In this document: positions 8,667 through 17,054 of the stretch, piece by piece
Position numbering within the stretch: position 1 is the stretch's first letter
Layout of the letters: the number at the start of each line of letters is the position of its first letter
Assembly (NCBI RefSeq): GCF_024345835.1
Contig: NZ_JAGQBW010000007.1
Coordinates: 1-64,000, forward strand
Source: Synechococcus sp. HJ21-Hayes
Lineage (GTDB): Bacteria; Cyanobacteriota; Cyanobacteriia; PCC-6307; Cyanobiaceae
Direction of reading: 5' to 3'
Length of the DNA stretch: 64,000 bases
The notes under the pieces: model-generated
What the model was told of the DNA's origin: nothing
Databases searched by the model: none
The model's input: the letters and a program-made list of their open reading frames with translations, nothing else
Program-made: the position numbers and the translations under genes

Positions 8667-8735
8667 AAAGTCAGTGCAGCCAGTGCGGTAAGAGTACTGC
8701 GTGTCGTTGAACGCGGTGAAGAGATAACGGCAACT
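8667..8735 (+). pseudogene. Possible remnant of a Phd/YefM-type antitoxin
   Basis: This short frame reads VSAASAVRVLRVVERGEEI and two more residues, resembling the N-terminal signature of Phd/YefM antitoxins (an acidic helix then V-x-x-GEEI-x-x-T). There is no start codon nearby in a good context, no full-length antitoxin and no toxin gene next to it. Apart from this and the weak minus-strand frame, 8368-8819 holds nothing I recognise. The match may be chance. Confidence 0.18.
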
Positions 8736-8819
8736 GTTCTCTACGTGATCTGGTTGGCTTCTGCGCTCTTGGAGCTCTTTTTTTGCAACTGGCTGCCACA
8801 AGCTGTTGGTTGTGAGAAG

Positions 8820-9740
8820 TCAGGCGGTGACAGGATCTAGCTCATCAATCAGCTCTTGTAGCTCCTCGGCACCCACCTCATAGATCTCATTGCAGAAGTG
8901 GCAGGTGAGTTCCGCCTTGCCATCTTCCTGCAGGATGTCGCTGAGTTCGGTGCGGCCCAGCAGTTTGAGGGCGTTCACGCTGCGCTTGCGGCTGCAGGGG
9001 CAGTGGAAGTGCACTTCCTGCTGGGCCTCGGCATCCTCGAGCAGTTGGGGATCGAGGTCAGGAAATATATCTTCCAGCAGGGCTTGCAGGTTGCCCTCGC
9101 ATTCCGCCAGTCGTTGGCTGAAGCCGCTCACCTCGCGGCAGCGATCCTCCAGAAGAGCCACCAGGGCCGGTTCCCGGGCGGCCTTGGGCAGCACCTGCAC
9201 CAGCACCCCTCCGGCGTGACGTACACCGCTGCTATCGAGCTGTTCGCCCACAAACACGGCGGAGGGGGTCTGTTCGGAGTGCAGTAGGTAGGAGGCCACG
9301 TCCTCGCCGATGCCGCCGCTCACCAATTCCACCGTGGAGCTGAACGGTTCTCCTTCCCCTAGATCGCGCACTACGTGCAGGTAGCCGGTGCCGGCGGCCT
9401 GTTTGAAATCGAAGTGGGGGGTGCCATCGCTATCGCTCACCAAGTTGAGTTCGAGGCCCGGGTTGCCCACATAGCCGCGCACCCGGCCATCCCGGCCTGC
9501 ATCCACCATCAGGCCTCGCAGGGGGCCATCCGAGGCAATTCGCAGATTTACCCGGCCGTGGGTCACCTTCATCGAGCTGGCCAGCAGTAGGCCAGCCGTC
9601 ATCGCCCGCCCCAGCAGGGCGGTGGTGAGGAAGGAGAGCTGGTGGCGCTGGCGGGCGTAGCGCAGGCACGTGGTGGTGCTCACGGCCACCAGACGAATGC
9701 CGCCCCCGGCAGCGGTTGCGCGCACCAGTTGATCTCGCAT
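8820..9740 (-). CDS. hslO: Redox-regulated chaperone Hsp33
   Basis: Hsp33 is a cytosolic holdase activated by oxidative unfolding. The 306-residue protein starts at ATG 9740 and carries the C-terminal zinc/redox centre: a CxC pair (HCPC, near 247-249) and a CxxC pair (CHFC, 280-283). All four cysteines are present, so the redox switch should work. The gene is intact, but a degenerate second copy of its last 27 codons lies 2.2 kb away, beyond the insert. It begins 56 bases after the end of the upstream ABC ATPase gene on the same strand. Confidence 0.93.
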   Translation of the reverse strand: MRDQLVRATAAGGGIRLVAVSTTTCLRYARQRHQLSFLTTALLGRAMTAGLLLASSMKVTHGRVNLRIASDGPLRGLMVDAGRDGRVRGYVGNPGLELNLVSDSDGTPHFDFKQAAGTGYLHVVRDLGEGEPFSSTVELVSGGIGEDVASYLLHSEQTPSAVFVGEQLDSSGVRHAGGVLVQVLPKAAREPALVALLEDRCREVSGFSQRLAECEGNLQALLEDIFPDLDPQLLEDAEAQQEVHFHCPCSRKRSVNALKLLGRTELSDILQEDGKAELTCHFCNEIYEVGAEELQELIDELDPVTA

Positions 9741-9796
9741 CCCGCCGCGTGCTCCTCGGATCCAGTCAGGGCACTGTATTCAGCGCCGCCGGCACA

Positions 9797-10432
9797 TCAG
9801 CGCATTTGGGCCAGCAGCCCCTCCTCCAGCCGCCAGGCCCGGCCGGGTTCCACCAGCCCATCGAACAACTCCGGCTCGTGGGTCACCACCAGCAGCACCC
9901 GGTCGCGGCTGAGCGCTCCCAGCAGTTGCAGTACCTCGTCGCGCACCGACCAGTCGAGGCCGGCGGTGGGTTCATCCAGTAGCAGCACCTGGGGGTTGCG
10001 CAGCAATTGCACCGCCAGGGCTAGGCGCCGCTGCTGGCCGCCACTGAGCCGTTCGGGCGCCTGTTGCAGCGGCACCCCCTGCAGACCCACCTGGGCGAGC
10101 ACCGCTTCCACCTGCTCCGATGGCAGGCGGCGCTGGCCCAGTTTCAGTTCCTGGCCCACGGAGAGGCCGAGGAAATGGCGTTCCGGGAACTGGAACACGA
10201 GCCCGCACAGCCAGCGCCGCTGGCGAGCGTTGAGAGCTTCGCCTTTCCAGAGAATTGAGCCGCTGCTGGGATCCGCCAGGCCGCAGATCAGGTCCAGCAG
10301 GGTGGTTTTCCCCGACCCACTGCGCCCGGCTACCAGGGCCGGGGCCCCGGGTTCCAGCGCCACGCTGGCACCCCGCAACACCGGTTCAGGGGCGGTGGCG
10401 GCCTGGTAGTGAAGGGATCGGAGCTCGAGCAT
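9797..10432 (-). CDS. ABC transporter ATP-binding protein (CbiO/EcfA or ABCI-like)
   Basis: A 211-residue ATPase with Walker A (GRSGSGKTT, about 36-44), a Q-loop in VFQFPERHF, signature LSGGQQRR, Walker B LLLDEPTAG and a switch histidine in VVTHEPEL. The Q-loop phrase is typical of cobalt/nickel and energy-coupling-factor ATPases and of the plastid ABCI10/11-like proteins. No permease gene is adjacent, so partner and substrate are unknown. It is upstream of hslO on the same strand. Confidence 0.8.
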   Translation of the reverse strand: MLELRSLHYQAATAPEPVLRGASVALEPGAPALVAGRSGSGKTTLLDLICGLADPSSGSILWKGEALNARQRRWLCGLVFQFPERHFLGLSVGQELKLGQRRLPSEQVEAVLAQVGLQGVPLQQAPERLSGGQQRRLALAVQLLRNPQVLLLDEPTAGLDWSVRDEVLQLLGALSRDRVLLVVTHEPELFDGLVEPGRAWRLEEGLLAQMR

Positions 10433-10563
10433 CCGCGCTGCTGTGCCGGCCTTCAGTGGCCCGATGGCGGTCCCAGCATGTTTGATGGGGGCAAGCCTCG
10501 CTGGGCGGATGCACGATCTGATGGAGTGGCTCTGATGGACTTGGGTTGGAAGGGCTTGGTTTG

Positions 10564-11031
10564 ATGCAGATCCAGTTTCGCGAATTCGATCCCTTTAACT
10601 GCTGGATTTGGCTGCGCTTCTCCAATCCCCCTGGCCAGGGGGAGCGCAGCTACGTGGAAACGGTGTTTGATAGCTGGTTCTTCCTCGGCAAGCTCGGCGG
10701 TTTCAATGCCGAGAACCTCCAGGTGCACGAGGAAGGTGCCGATGTGAGCTGGATGGCTTACGACGGCGAGGACGCGGAACGGGCCATGCCGGCCCTGATG
10801 CACAACATGGGCGAGATGGAATACCTGGACGACTGGGCCCGGTGCTGGCTCGATCTCGGCACCAGCGATGCCGTGGGCCTCGATGTGTTGATCAACACCC
10901 TGCGCCAGCTCAATTGCGATGTTGTTCAGATCGAGGAGCTGTTGATCGGCGGCATCAACGAGGACTGGCCCGTGGAGCACCACCCCGACAGCCTCTTCCC
11001 CCAGGCTGGTGATCTGGACGCCGACGCCTGA
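10564..11031 (+). CDS. DUF3531 family protein
   Basis: A 155-residue soluble acidic protein, rich in Trp and Asp, starting at ATG 10564; a TTG 18 bases upstream is less likely. The opening (QIQFREFDPFNCWIW) and the later WLDLGTSDA and EELLIGG segments fit the cyanobacterial/plant DUF3531 family, of unknown function. Its TGA is immediately followed by the ATG of rsmE, so the two are probably translated from one message. Confidence 0.75.
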   Translation: MQIQFREFDPFNCWIWLRFSNPPGQGERSYVETVFDSWFFLGKLGGFNAENLQVHEEGADVSWMAYDGEDAERAMPALMHNMGEMEYLDDWARCWLDLGTSDAVGLDVLINTLRQLNCDVVQIEELLIGGINEDWPVEHHPDSLFPQAGDLDADA

Positions 11032-11799
11032 ATGGCCCAGGAGCGGCGCCGGCTGCTGATCGCCCCGGAGCGTCTCACCGCGGCGCCGGATGGCTCCGTG
11101 GTGCTCACGGCAGACGAGAGCCGCTATCTCACCCGGGTGCTGCGCCTGGCCCCGGGCGATGGCTTGGCCATCACCGATGGTGGGGGCAATCTCTGGGAGG
11201 CTCGCCTGCAGGGGCGCGATCGGGCCTTGCTGGAGCAGCCTTTGCAGGCACCGTTGCAGCGGGCGGCACCACCGCGGCCGGAACTGGTGTTGGCCGCCGC
11301 CGTGGTGAAGCGGGATTACGACGTGGTGGTGCGGATGGCGGTGGAGCTGGGGGTGGATCGGTTTCAGCCCCTGATCGCTGAGCGCACGGCTGTGCTGGGC
11401 CAGCTTAAGGTCGAGCGCTGGCGGGCGATTGCCCGCGAAGCTGCGGAACAGTGCGAGCGGCTGTGGCTGCCGCAGGTGGCTGAGCCTCAGTCGGCATGCC
11501 AGGCGATGGTGGCCGCCGCCGCCGCGCCCCGCAGCCTGCGGCTGTTGGCCACCACCCGCCGGCCGGGATTGGCCAGCCTGCAGGAGGTGCTGCTGCAGCA
11601 GCAGCTTGATCAGCCACCCAATGCTCTGTGGCTGGCCTGCGGCCCCGAGGGGGGCTGGAGTGATGGGGAAGAAGCTGAGGCCGAACTGCAGGGTTGGATC
11701 CCTGTGGGTTTGGGGCCACGGATCCTTCGCAGTTCCACGGCCGCGGTGACCGCTCTCGGCCTAGTGAGCAGCTGGCGCCATGGGTGCTGGAGCTGCTGA
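11032..11799 (+). CDS. rsmE: 16S rRNA (uracil-1498-N3)-methyltransferase
   Basis: RsmE methylates U1498 of 16S rRNA in the 30S subunit. The 255-residue protein has the small N-terminal PUA-like domain (ADESRYLTRVLRL near residues 26-38) and a C-terminal SPOUT/trefoil-knot domain, with the SAM-binding ACGPEGGW and the knot segment LGPRILRSSTA near the end. It directly abuts the DUF3531 gene and converges with the gene ending at 11822. Confidence 0.9.
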   Translation: MAQERRRLLIAPERLTAAPDGSVVLTADESRYLTRVLRLAPGDGLAITDGGGNLWEARLQGRDRALLEQPLQAPLQRAAPPRPELVLAAAVVKRDYDVVVRMAVELGVDRFQPLIAERTAVLGQLKVERWRAIAREAAEQCERLWLPQVAEPQSACQAMVAAAAAPRSLRLLATTRRPGLASLQEVLLQQQLDQPPNALWLACGPEGGWSDGEEAEAELQGWIPVGLGPRILRSSTAAVTALGLVSSWRHGCWSC

Positions 11800-11821
11800 A
11801 CCCCCAGCCAGGCCCTTCAGC

Positions 11822-12193
11822 TCACTTCTTGCCGAACAGGCTGCCGGCCATGGCCTTGAAGCCCGCCAAGTTGGCGCCACCGCTGCGGCGACGCATCGGC
11901 AGGGCACCGCCGGCGGTGACGAAATCCGGGGCAAAGGTGGCGTTGTTGATGGCTGGCCGGGCCGCATCGGCGGCCGCCAGTTCAGCGGCAATGGCCTCGG
12001 CAGTGGTGAGCACGTTGGTGCCGGCAGTTGGTGCTGGCGCTGGCTCGGCGGGTGCAGGTGTGGTTTGTGTTGCGGCCTCGGCCTTCACAGTGGCTTTGGC
12101 GGGAGCTTTCTGCACGGGAGCCACCACGGCGGCCGTTTGCGGGGCCTTCTCGTCGAGGTTGAGGAAGAACTTGCCCTTGAGGTTGAAGACCAT
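11822..12193 (-). CDS. Picocyanobacterial hypothetical protein
   Basis: A 123-residue protein starting at ATG 12193. It has a short N-terminal strand motif (VFNLKGKFFLNLDE), a long low-complexity Ala/Pro/Thr linker from about 17 to 65, and a basic end (MRRRSGGANLAGFKAMAGSLFGKK split over about 24 residues). There is no signal peptide or membrane helix. I do not know the family. It converges with rsmE and is divergent from the VTE6-like gene. Confidence 0.6.
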   Translation of the reverse strand: MVFNLKGKFFLNLDEKAPQTAAVVAPVQKAPAKATVKAEAATQTTPAPAEPAPAPTAGTNVLTTAEAIAAELAAADAARPAINNATFAPDFVTAGGALPMRRRSGGANLAGFKAMAGSLFGKK

Positions 12194-12299
12194 GGCGCCG
12201 ATCTTGAAGCCGATGGGGGGATTATCTGTTGCCGGCAGGGGCTTCTGGTCCTCCCCTTAGGGCAGTGCAACATGCTCGGTTGTTGTGCGACCTCACCCC

Positions 12300-13064
12300 A
12301 TGCTGCCGATCCTGGTGCTGGCCTCGCCGGAGCGGCTGTGGCACTGGTTGCTGGCCCTGCTGATCAACGCCGTGTTGATCGCCCTGGCCCAACGGCTGCC
12401 GCTGCTCACCAAGCGGGGATGGGTGCATGCCGGCCTCCTGGGCACCCTGCTGCTTGGATCCCTCGATTGGCCTGGTTGGTGGGCGGTGGTGCTCTACCTG
12501 CTGCTCGGCTCCCTGGTGACCAAGCTGGGCTTCAGGCGCAAGCAGGACTTGGGCCTGGCTGAGCCCCGTGGTGGTCAGCGGGGGCCTGAGAACGTGTGGG
12601 GGTCTGCGGCCACCGGTGCCACCCTGGCCTTACTCACCGTGCTGCCCTCTGCGCCGACTCCGCTGCTGTTGATCGGCTTTGCGGCCAGCTTCGCCGCCAA
12701 GTTGGCCGACACCTGCGGCAGTGAGATCGGCAAGCGCTGGGGCCGGCACACCCTGCTGATCACCAGCCTGCGCCCTGTGCCCGCCGGCACTGAGGGGGCA
12801 ATCAGCCTCGAGGGCACCGCCGCCAGCGCCGCGGGCAGTGCCCTGATGGCCTTGGTGATGCTGCAGCTCGGCTTGCTGGCTGGGGGCGGCGCCTGGCTGC
12901 TGGTGGCCCTGGTGGGTCTGGTGGCCACGTTGATCGAGAGCCTGATCGGCGCCACCCTGCAGCCCCGTTTTCGCTGGCTCACCAATGAGTGGGTCAATGC
13001 GCTGCAGACCCTGATCGCTGCCCTGCTAGCCATGCTGGTGGCCGTCGGGCTTGGGCTGGCCTAG
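12300..13064 (+). CDS. DUF92 / VTE6-type phytyl-phosphate kinase
   Basis: A 254-residue integral membrane protein with about six to seven hydrophobic helices, matching the TIGR00297/DUF92 family. The plant member VTE6 phosphorylates phytyl phosphate to phytyl diphosphate for tocopherol and phylloquinone from recycled chlorophyll phytol. Conserved-looking segments are ENVWGSAATGA, AAKLADTCGSEIGK and GTEGAISLEGT. I chose ATG 12300 over GTG 12285. Its TAG overlaps the stop of the convergent sigma-factor gene within the palindrome CTAG at 13061-13064. Confidence 0.78.
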   Translation: MLPILVLASPERLWHWLLALLINAVLIALAQRLPLLTKRGWVHAGLLGTLLLGSLDWPGWWAVVLYLLLGSLVTKLGFRRKQDLGLAEPRGGQRGPENVWGSAATGATLALLTVLPSAPTPLLLIGFAASFAAKLADTCGSEIGKRWGRHTLLITSLRPVPAGTEGAISLEGTAASAAGSALMALVMLQLGLLAGGGAWLLVALVGLVATLIESLIGATLQPRFRWLTNEWVNALQTLIAALLAMLVAVGLGLA

Positions 13065-13858
13065 GTGCTGAGCAGGGCAGGCTCCAGCTGCTGTTGCAGT
13101 TGGGCCATCAGCTCCTCGCAGCGCCGCTGGGTCACCTTCGCGCTCCAGCCCAGCTGATTCCCCAGATCTCGCCAGGAGCGTTGTTGGATCACGCGACCCA
13201 ACAAGAGGCGCCGCTGGGGCGCCTGCAGCTGCCGCAGCACGCTCCAGAGCAGGCGGCGCAGGTCGCTGGCGATCACGGCGGTGTAGGCATCGCCGCTGGG
13301 GGCGGCGATCAGGTCCACCAGGCTGTCGCCGCTGGCTTCCGTTCCCTGGCAGGGCTGATCCAGGCTGCCCATGTGCAGGGCGCTCTGCAACGCCAGGGCC
13401 TCCTGCCAGCGCTCCAGGGAGCACCCCAGCTGCTGGCACAGTGCCTCGGGGCTCAGGGGTGCTTGCCCTTGGTGCTGGCGTTGCTGTTGCAGCTCCTGTC
13501 CTCGCTGATGCAGCTCGCGCAGGCCCCGGCTGCCATGGATGGGCTGACATTGATCGCGCAGATACTGGCGAATGGCACCGGTGATGTAGGGCATGGCGGC
13601 GCTGCTGAGGGCAGTGCCGCGGCGGGGATCAAACCGCTCCACGGCCTTGATCAAGCCGAGACGACCTGCCTGCTCCAGGTCGTCGAAGGAATTAGCGCTC
13701 CGCTGGGATTCAAGCCAGGCCACGCGCCGCACCAGCGGTAGGTTGGCGCTCACGAGGGCATTGCGCAGGGCCAGGCGGCGGGCGGGGTTCTGCTCGGCTG
13801 CGTAGGCTTGCAGAAGCGCGGCGTTGTGGCGGTGGGCGTGGGGTTGAGAAAGGGACAT
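13061..13858 (-). CDS. Group 3 RNA polymerase sigma factor (SigF-like)
   Basis: A 265-residue sigma-70-family protein. Region 2 is clear (FDDLEQAGRLGLIKAVERFD, then ITGAIRQYLRD around residues 60-115), a short region 3 follows, and a region 4 helix-turn-helix lies near the end (RSWRDLGNQLGWSAKV). Its length and the absence of region 1 fit alternative group-3 factors rather than the primary sigma. No anti-sigma gene is adjacent. I chose ATG 13858; a GTG lies one codon upstream. It ends inside the stop codon of the convergent VTE6 homologue. Confidence 0.8.
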   Translation of the reverse strand: MSLSQPHAHRHNAALLQAYAAEQNPARRLALRNALVSANLPLVRRVAWLESQRSANSFDDLEQAGRLGLIKAVERFDPRRGTALSSAAMPYITGAIRQYLRDQCQPIHGSRGLRELHQRGQELQQQRQHQGQAPLSPEALCQQLGCSLERWQEALALQSALHMGSLDQPCQGTEASGDSLVDLIAAPSGDAYTAVIASDLRRLLWSVLRQLQAPQRRLLLGRVIQQRSWRDLGNQLGWSAKVTQRRCEELMAQLQQQLEPALLST

Positions 13859-13940
13859 CACGGGTGAAAGGCATCCGTCTTCTCACGGTCACCTCTCTCC
13901 CCAGGGACGGAGTTCCCCCGCTCGGGCTGTTCTGGCTCCC

Positions 13941-14618
13941 TCAGTTGAGGGGTGTTGCCCTGACCAGGGGCTCGAGCTCGGCCCAACGCAGCAGCGCCGG
14001 CCAGCGCTGCACGCGCTGATACACCTGGCGATGCCCTTCCGAGTTGAGATGTACCCCATCACTGCTGAGCCATTGGGGCCAGCAGGGATCCTCCAGCAGT
14101 GCGTCCAGCAGTGGCAGGAAGGGCACATCCGCTTCCAGGCAGGCTTCCTCTAGCAGGCCCTCGTAGCGGCGCACCTGCTCCAGGGAGTACCAGAGCACCT
14201 CGGCGTAGGGCATCGGCTCCTCCAGTACCGGGGTGAGGCCCACCATCAGCACCGGGGCCATCAACCTGGCCCGGTCAAGTATTTGCTGCAGGCCGAACAG
14301 GAAGCCCTCGGCATCGAGCTGGGGCCTTCCGTCCGCCCGCCCCACCCGAGCCGTGTCGTTCAGTCCTACCGCCAGCAGGATGCCGTGGGGTTGCTGGCGG
14401 CGCAGTTCGCCGCGGCAGCTCACCTCGCGATCCAGTCGCGCCGCCACCCGTTCCAGCCCATCGCCGCGCACCCCCAGGGGGTAGAGCACCGGTCCGCCGG
14501 GCAGCCCCATCCAGTGACGACGCAGCCGCTCGCACCAGCCACCCTCCTCCGGGTCGCCCCAGCCGTAGACGCCGCTGTCACCCAGCACGATCAGCTTTTT
14601 GGGAATCGCGGTGGGCAT
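13941..14618 (-). CDS. SGNH/GDSL-type hydrolase
   Basis: A 225-residue protein with the SGNH blocks: GDSGVYGWG near residue 13 (block I serine), a Gly in PLGVRGDG (block II), GLND (block III Asn) and DGVHLNSEGH near residue 204 (block V Asp-x-x-His). These define a lipase/esterase-like hydrolase. No signal peptide is visible, so it is probably cytosolic. It follows the ABC permease by 16 bases on the same strand and is probably the last gene of that operon. Start is ATG 14618; a longer upstream frame only covers the permease 3' end. Confidence 0.75.
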   Translation of the reverse strand: MPTAIPKKLIVLGDSGVYGWGDPEEGGWCERLRRHWMGLPGGPVLYPLGVRGDGLERVAARLDREVSCRGELRRQQPHGILLAVGLNDTARVGRADGRPQLDAEGFLFGLQQILDRARLMAPVLMVGLTPVLEEPMPYAEVLWYSLEQVRRYEGLLEEACLEADVPFLPLLDALLEDPCWPQWLSSDGVHLNSEGHRQVYQRVQRWPALLRWAELEPLVRATPLN

Positions 14619-14634
14619 GAACGGCTCCTCTGGG

Positions 14635-16179
14635 TCAGGCCGGACGCAGCAGCCGGCGGCGTGCGCGGTCGCTGAGATCTTCTCCCACCAGGGTGAGTAC
14701 CACGTACATCGCGAGCAGTGCCGCCAATTGATCCCAGGCAAAGGAGCTCAGGCTTTCCCGCAGCTGGGCTCCAAGGCCTGTGCCGGCCACCAGCCCCACC
14801 ACGACCGTTTCCCGCAGGATCACATCCGCCCGGTAGGCCCCATAGGCCAGATAGGAGCGGGCCAGTCCACTGAAGCGCCCGTAGAGCAGGGCCAGGCGCG
14901 GACCACTACCGCTGCAGTGCAGGGCGTCTTCTGTGGCGGCGCCCGTGGCCTCGGCTCCCTCCAGCAGTAGCCGGCCCAGGATGCCGAGGTTGTGGAATCC
15001 CAGGGCCAGGGCGGCTGTAACCACCCCGGGTTTCAGCACGAAGAGCAGCAGTAGCGCCGTGAGCGGCGGCGGCCAGAGACGGCCGAAGGCCCAGATCAGT
15101 TGCAGCAGCCGTCGTCCCCAGGGCCACGGGGCTACCAGCAGCAGCAGCAGCGGCGCCACCCCCACGGCGAGGGCCGCGGCCAGCAGGGTGAGTACCAGTG
15201 TTTGCAGCACCATCGATGGCCATGGCAGGGCCAGGGCTGATGCCCATCCCTGGGGCGCCAGGGGAGGCAGTGGTTGCCACTGCAGCAGGGACCTTGGGTC
15301 CACCTCCAGGGCGTTCCCCACCCACAGCAGCAGCGGCACCAGCGCCAGCAGCGTGAGCACCAATTCCCGCCCTTGCTGCCCCACGCTCCTGGCGCCTAGA
15401 CCAAAGCGGGCGGGCATGCCCCAGCGGCGGCGCAGGGCCCCAATACCGGACTCGAGCCCCAGCATGACGGCCAACAGCACCCACAGCCCGGTCCACAGTT
15501 CGTGGAACTGCAAGGACTGCAGCGTCAGCACCAGCTCGTTGCCCAAGCCCCCCAGGCCAAACACCCCCAGCAGCGTGGCGCTGCGCAGGGCGCATTCCAG
15601 TCGGTACCCGCCATAGCTGATGACTCCCGGCAGCAGTGGTGGCCCGAGGGCGGTGAGCAGCGCGGTGCCGGCCGGTGCACCGCCTGCCCTCAGCGCCTCC
15701 AGGTTGCGGGTGGGCAGGGCATCCAGGAGGTCGCTCACCACCCTGGCCACCAGGGCTCCATAGGGGATCGCGATGGCCAGCACCGCCACGGCGGGTTGTT
15801 GCCCCACCAGCTGCAGCAAGAGCAGGCCCCAGATCAGTTCATGGATCGCCCGGGGGATGGCGAGGATCCGCCGCACCAGCTCCGCCGGTAGGGCTGTGCC
15901 ACTGAGGCTCTGCCAGATGACCCGCGAACTGGCGAGCCCCAGCACGAACCCCAGCACCAGGCTCACGGCCCAGCCCAGCAGGGCCATGCCCAGCGTGACC
16001 CCCAAACCCGTGATCACCGAGTTGAGCACCAAGGGATCCAGGGAGGGGCTGATGGCGCCTTGCAGGAACTGGCCGAGCAGCTCCCAGCCGCCGCCGTGCA
16101 GCAGCAGCGGCAGGGCTATCAGCACCGGCACCAGCACAAGGGCCGGCAGTAATAGCAGCAGGGGCGGGGCGGCCCTCAT
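14635..16179 (-). CDS. Double-length PhnE-like ABC transporter permease
   Basis: A 514-residue inner-membrane permease with about twelve hydrophobic helices in two similar halves, each ending in a PhnE-type EAA region. In the first half this is ALRAGGAPAGTALLTALGPP; in the second it is around EDALHCSGSGPRLALLYGRF. It is therefore a head-to-tail fusion of two permease domains that are usually separate chains in phosphonate, phosphite or selenate importers. Its ATG overlaps the stop of the upstream ATPase gene in ATGA (16176-16179), implying translational coupling. Confidence 0.82.
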   Translation of the reverse strand: MRAAPPLLLLLPALVLVPVLIALPLLLHGGGWELLGQFLQGAISPSLDPLVLNSVITGLGVTLGMALLGWAVSLVLGFVLGLASSRVIWQSLSGTALPAELVRRILAIPRAIHELIWGLLLLQLVGQQPAVAVLAIAIPYGALVARVVSDLLDALPTRNLEALRAGGAPAGTALLTALGPPLLPGVISYGGYRLECALRSATLLGVFGLGGLGNELVLTLQSLQFHELWTGLWVLLAVMLGLESGIGALRRRWGMPARFGLGARSVGQQGRELVLTLLALVPLLLWVGNALEVDPRSLLQWQPLPPLAPQGWASALALPWPSMVLQTLVLTLLAAALAVGVAPLLLLLVAPWPWGRRLLQLIWAFGRLWPPPLTALLLLFVLKPGVVTAALALGFHNLGILGRLLLEGAEATGAATEDALHCSGSGPRLALLYGRFSGLARSYLAYGAYRADVILRETVVVGLVAGTGLGAQLRESLSSFAWDQLAALLAMYVVLTLVGEDLSDRARRRLLRPA

Positions 16180-16958
16180 GGGCTGGTGGCCTCCGCGCCA
16201 TAGAGCCGCTGGATCTGTTCGGGCCCGATCTCCGACACGGGCTGATCGAACTGGATTTGCCCGTTTCGGAGCCCTATGGCCCGATCGAAGCCCTGCAGTA
16301 GGTCTGGGCGGTGCAGGCTCAGCAGTAGGGCTCGCGGTGCCCCGGCCTGCTCGAGCAGCAGCTCCAGCAGATCGGCCGCCAGCCGCGGATCGAGGTTGGC
16401 CAGCGGCTCATCGGCCAGCAGCAGCGTGGGCTCTTGGCGCAGCATCCGCGCCATAGCCACCCGCTGGCGCTGCCCCCCGGAGAGCGCGGCCACCGACTGG
16501 TTGAGCAGCTCTGGGTCCAGGTCCATGCGCTGCAGGGCCTCGGCGCAGGCAGCGCTGTCGATCGGCAGCAGGAGGTTGAGCACGGCCCGGGGCCAGCCCC
16601 AGCGGGCCAGGCAACCTGCATTGAGGTTCTGCTGCACCGTGAGCTCGTCGATCAGGCGCAGGTCTTGCCAGAGAGTGCCGATGCGGGCCTGTTGCCTGAG
16701 CCGCCCACGGGCGGAGTGGGCCCGCGGCTGCTGGTCCCACAGCACCTGCCCTCCACTGGGGGTCAGCAGGCCATTGGCCACTGCCAGCAGGGTGCTTTTG
16801 CCGGCCCCGCTGGGGCCCAGCAGGGCCACCCGCTCACCGGCCGCAATCTGCAGGGTGACGCCATCCAGCCTGGGTCTGCCCCGTCCCTTCACCGTGATGG
16901 CCTCGAGGGCGAGAACCGGCGGTGTGGTGTTGGGAGAGGGCACTTGCATGGCCCCCAT
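16176..16958 (-). CDS. PhnC-like ABC transporter ATP-binding protein
   Basis: A 260-residue ATPase with Walker A GPSGAGKST near residue 48, Q-loop in TLWQDLRL, signature LSGGQRQRV, Walker B LLLADEPLANLD and a switch His in LLSLHRPDL. It is closest in style to PhnC-type ATPases of phosphonate/phosphite/selenate importers, consistent with the PhnD-like protein upstream and the PhnE-like permease downstream. Starts are possible at ATG 16958 and ATG 16949. Confidence 0.85.
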   Translation of the reverse strand: MGAMQVPSPNTTPPVLALEAITVKGRGRPRLDGVTLQIAAGERVALLGPSGAGKSTLLAVANGLLTPSGGQVLWDQQPRAHSARGRLRQQARIGTLWQDLRLIDELTVQQNLNAGCLARWGWPRAVLNLLLPIDSAACAEALQRMDLDPELLNQSVAALSGGQRQRVAMARMLRQEPTLLLADEPLANLDPRLAADLLELLLEQAGAPRALLLSLHRPDLLQGFDRAIGLRNGQIQFDQPVSEIGPEQIQRLYGAEATSP

Positions 16959-16967
16959 GCTGCCTGG

Positions 16968-17054
16968 TTACAGGTGGGTGAATCGGAAGGCGATCAAGGC
17001 CAGGATCGTGCCCACCAGCACCAACTCCAGTAGATCGGGGCCGCGTGGATTCAT
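16968..17054 (-). CDS. 28-residue membrane microprotein in the ABC operon
   Basis: A short gene of 28 codons. Residues about 8-24 are a single hydrophobic helix (LLELVLVGTILALIAF), flanked by MNPRGPD and a short RFTHL tail. Its ATG overlaps the stop of the upstream 77-residue gene in ATGA (17051-17054), and it ends about 10 bases before the ATPase start. That tight placement argues for a real translated gene. No function is known to me; an accessory subunit of the transporter is inference. Confidence 0.55.
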   Translation of the reverse strand: MNPRGPDLLELVLVGTILALIAFRFTHL

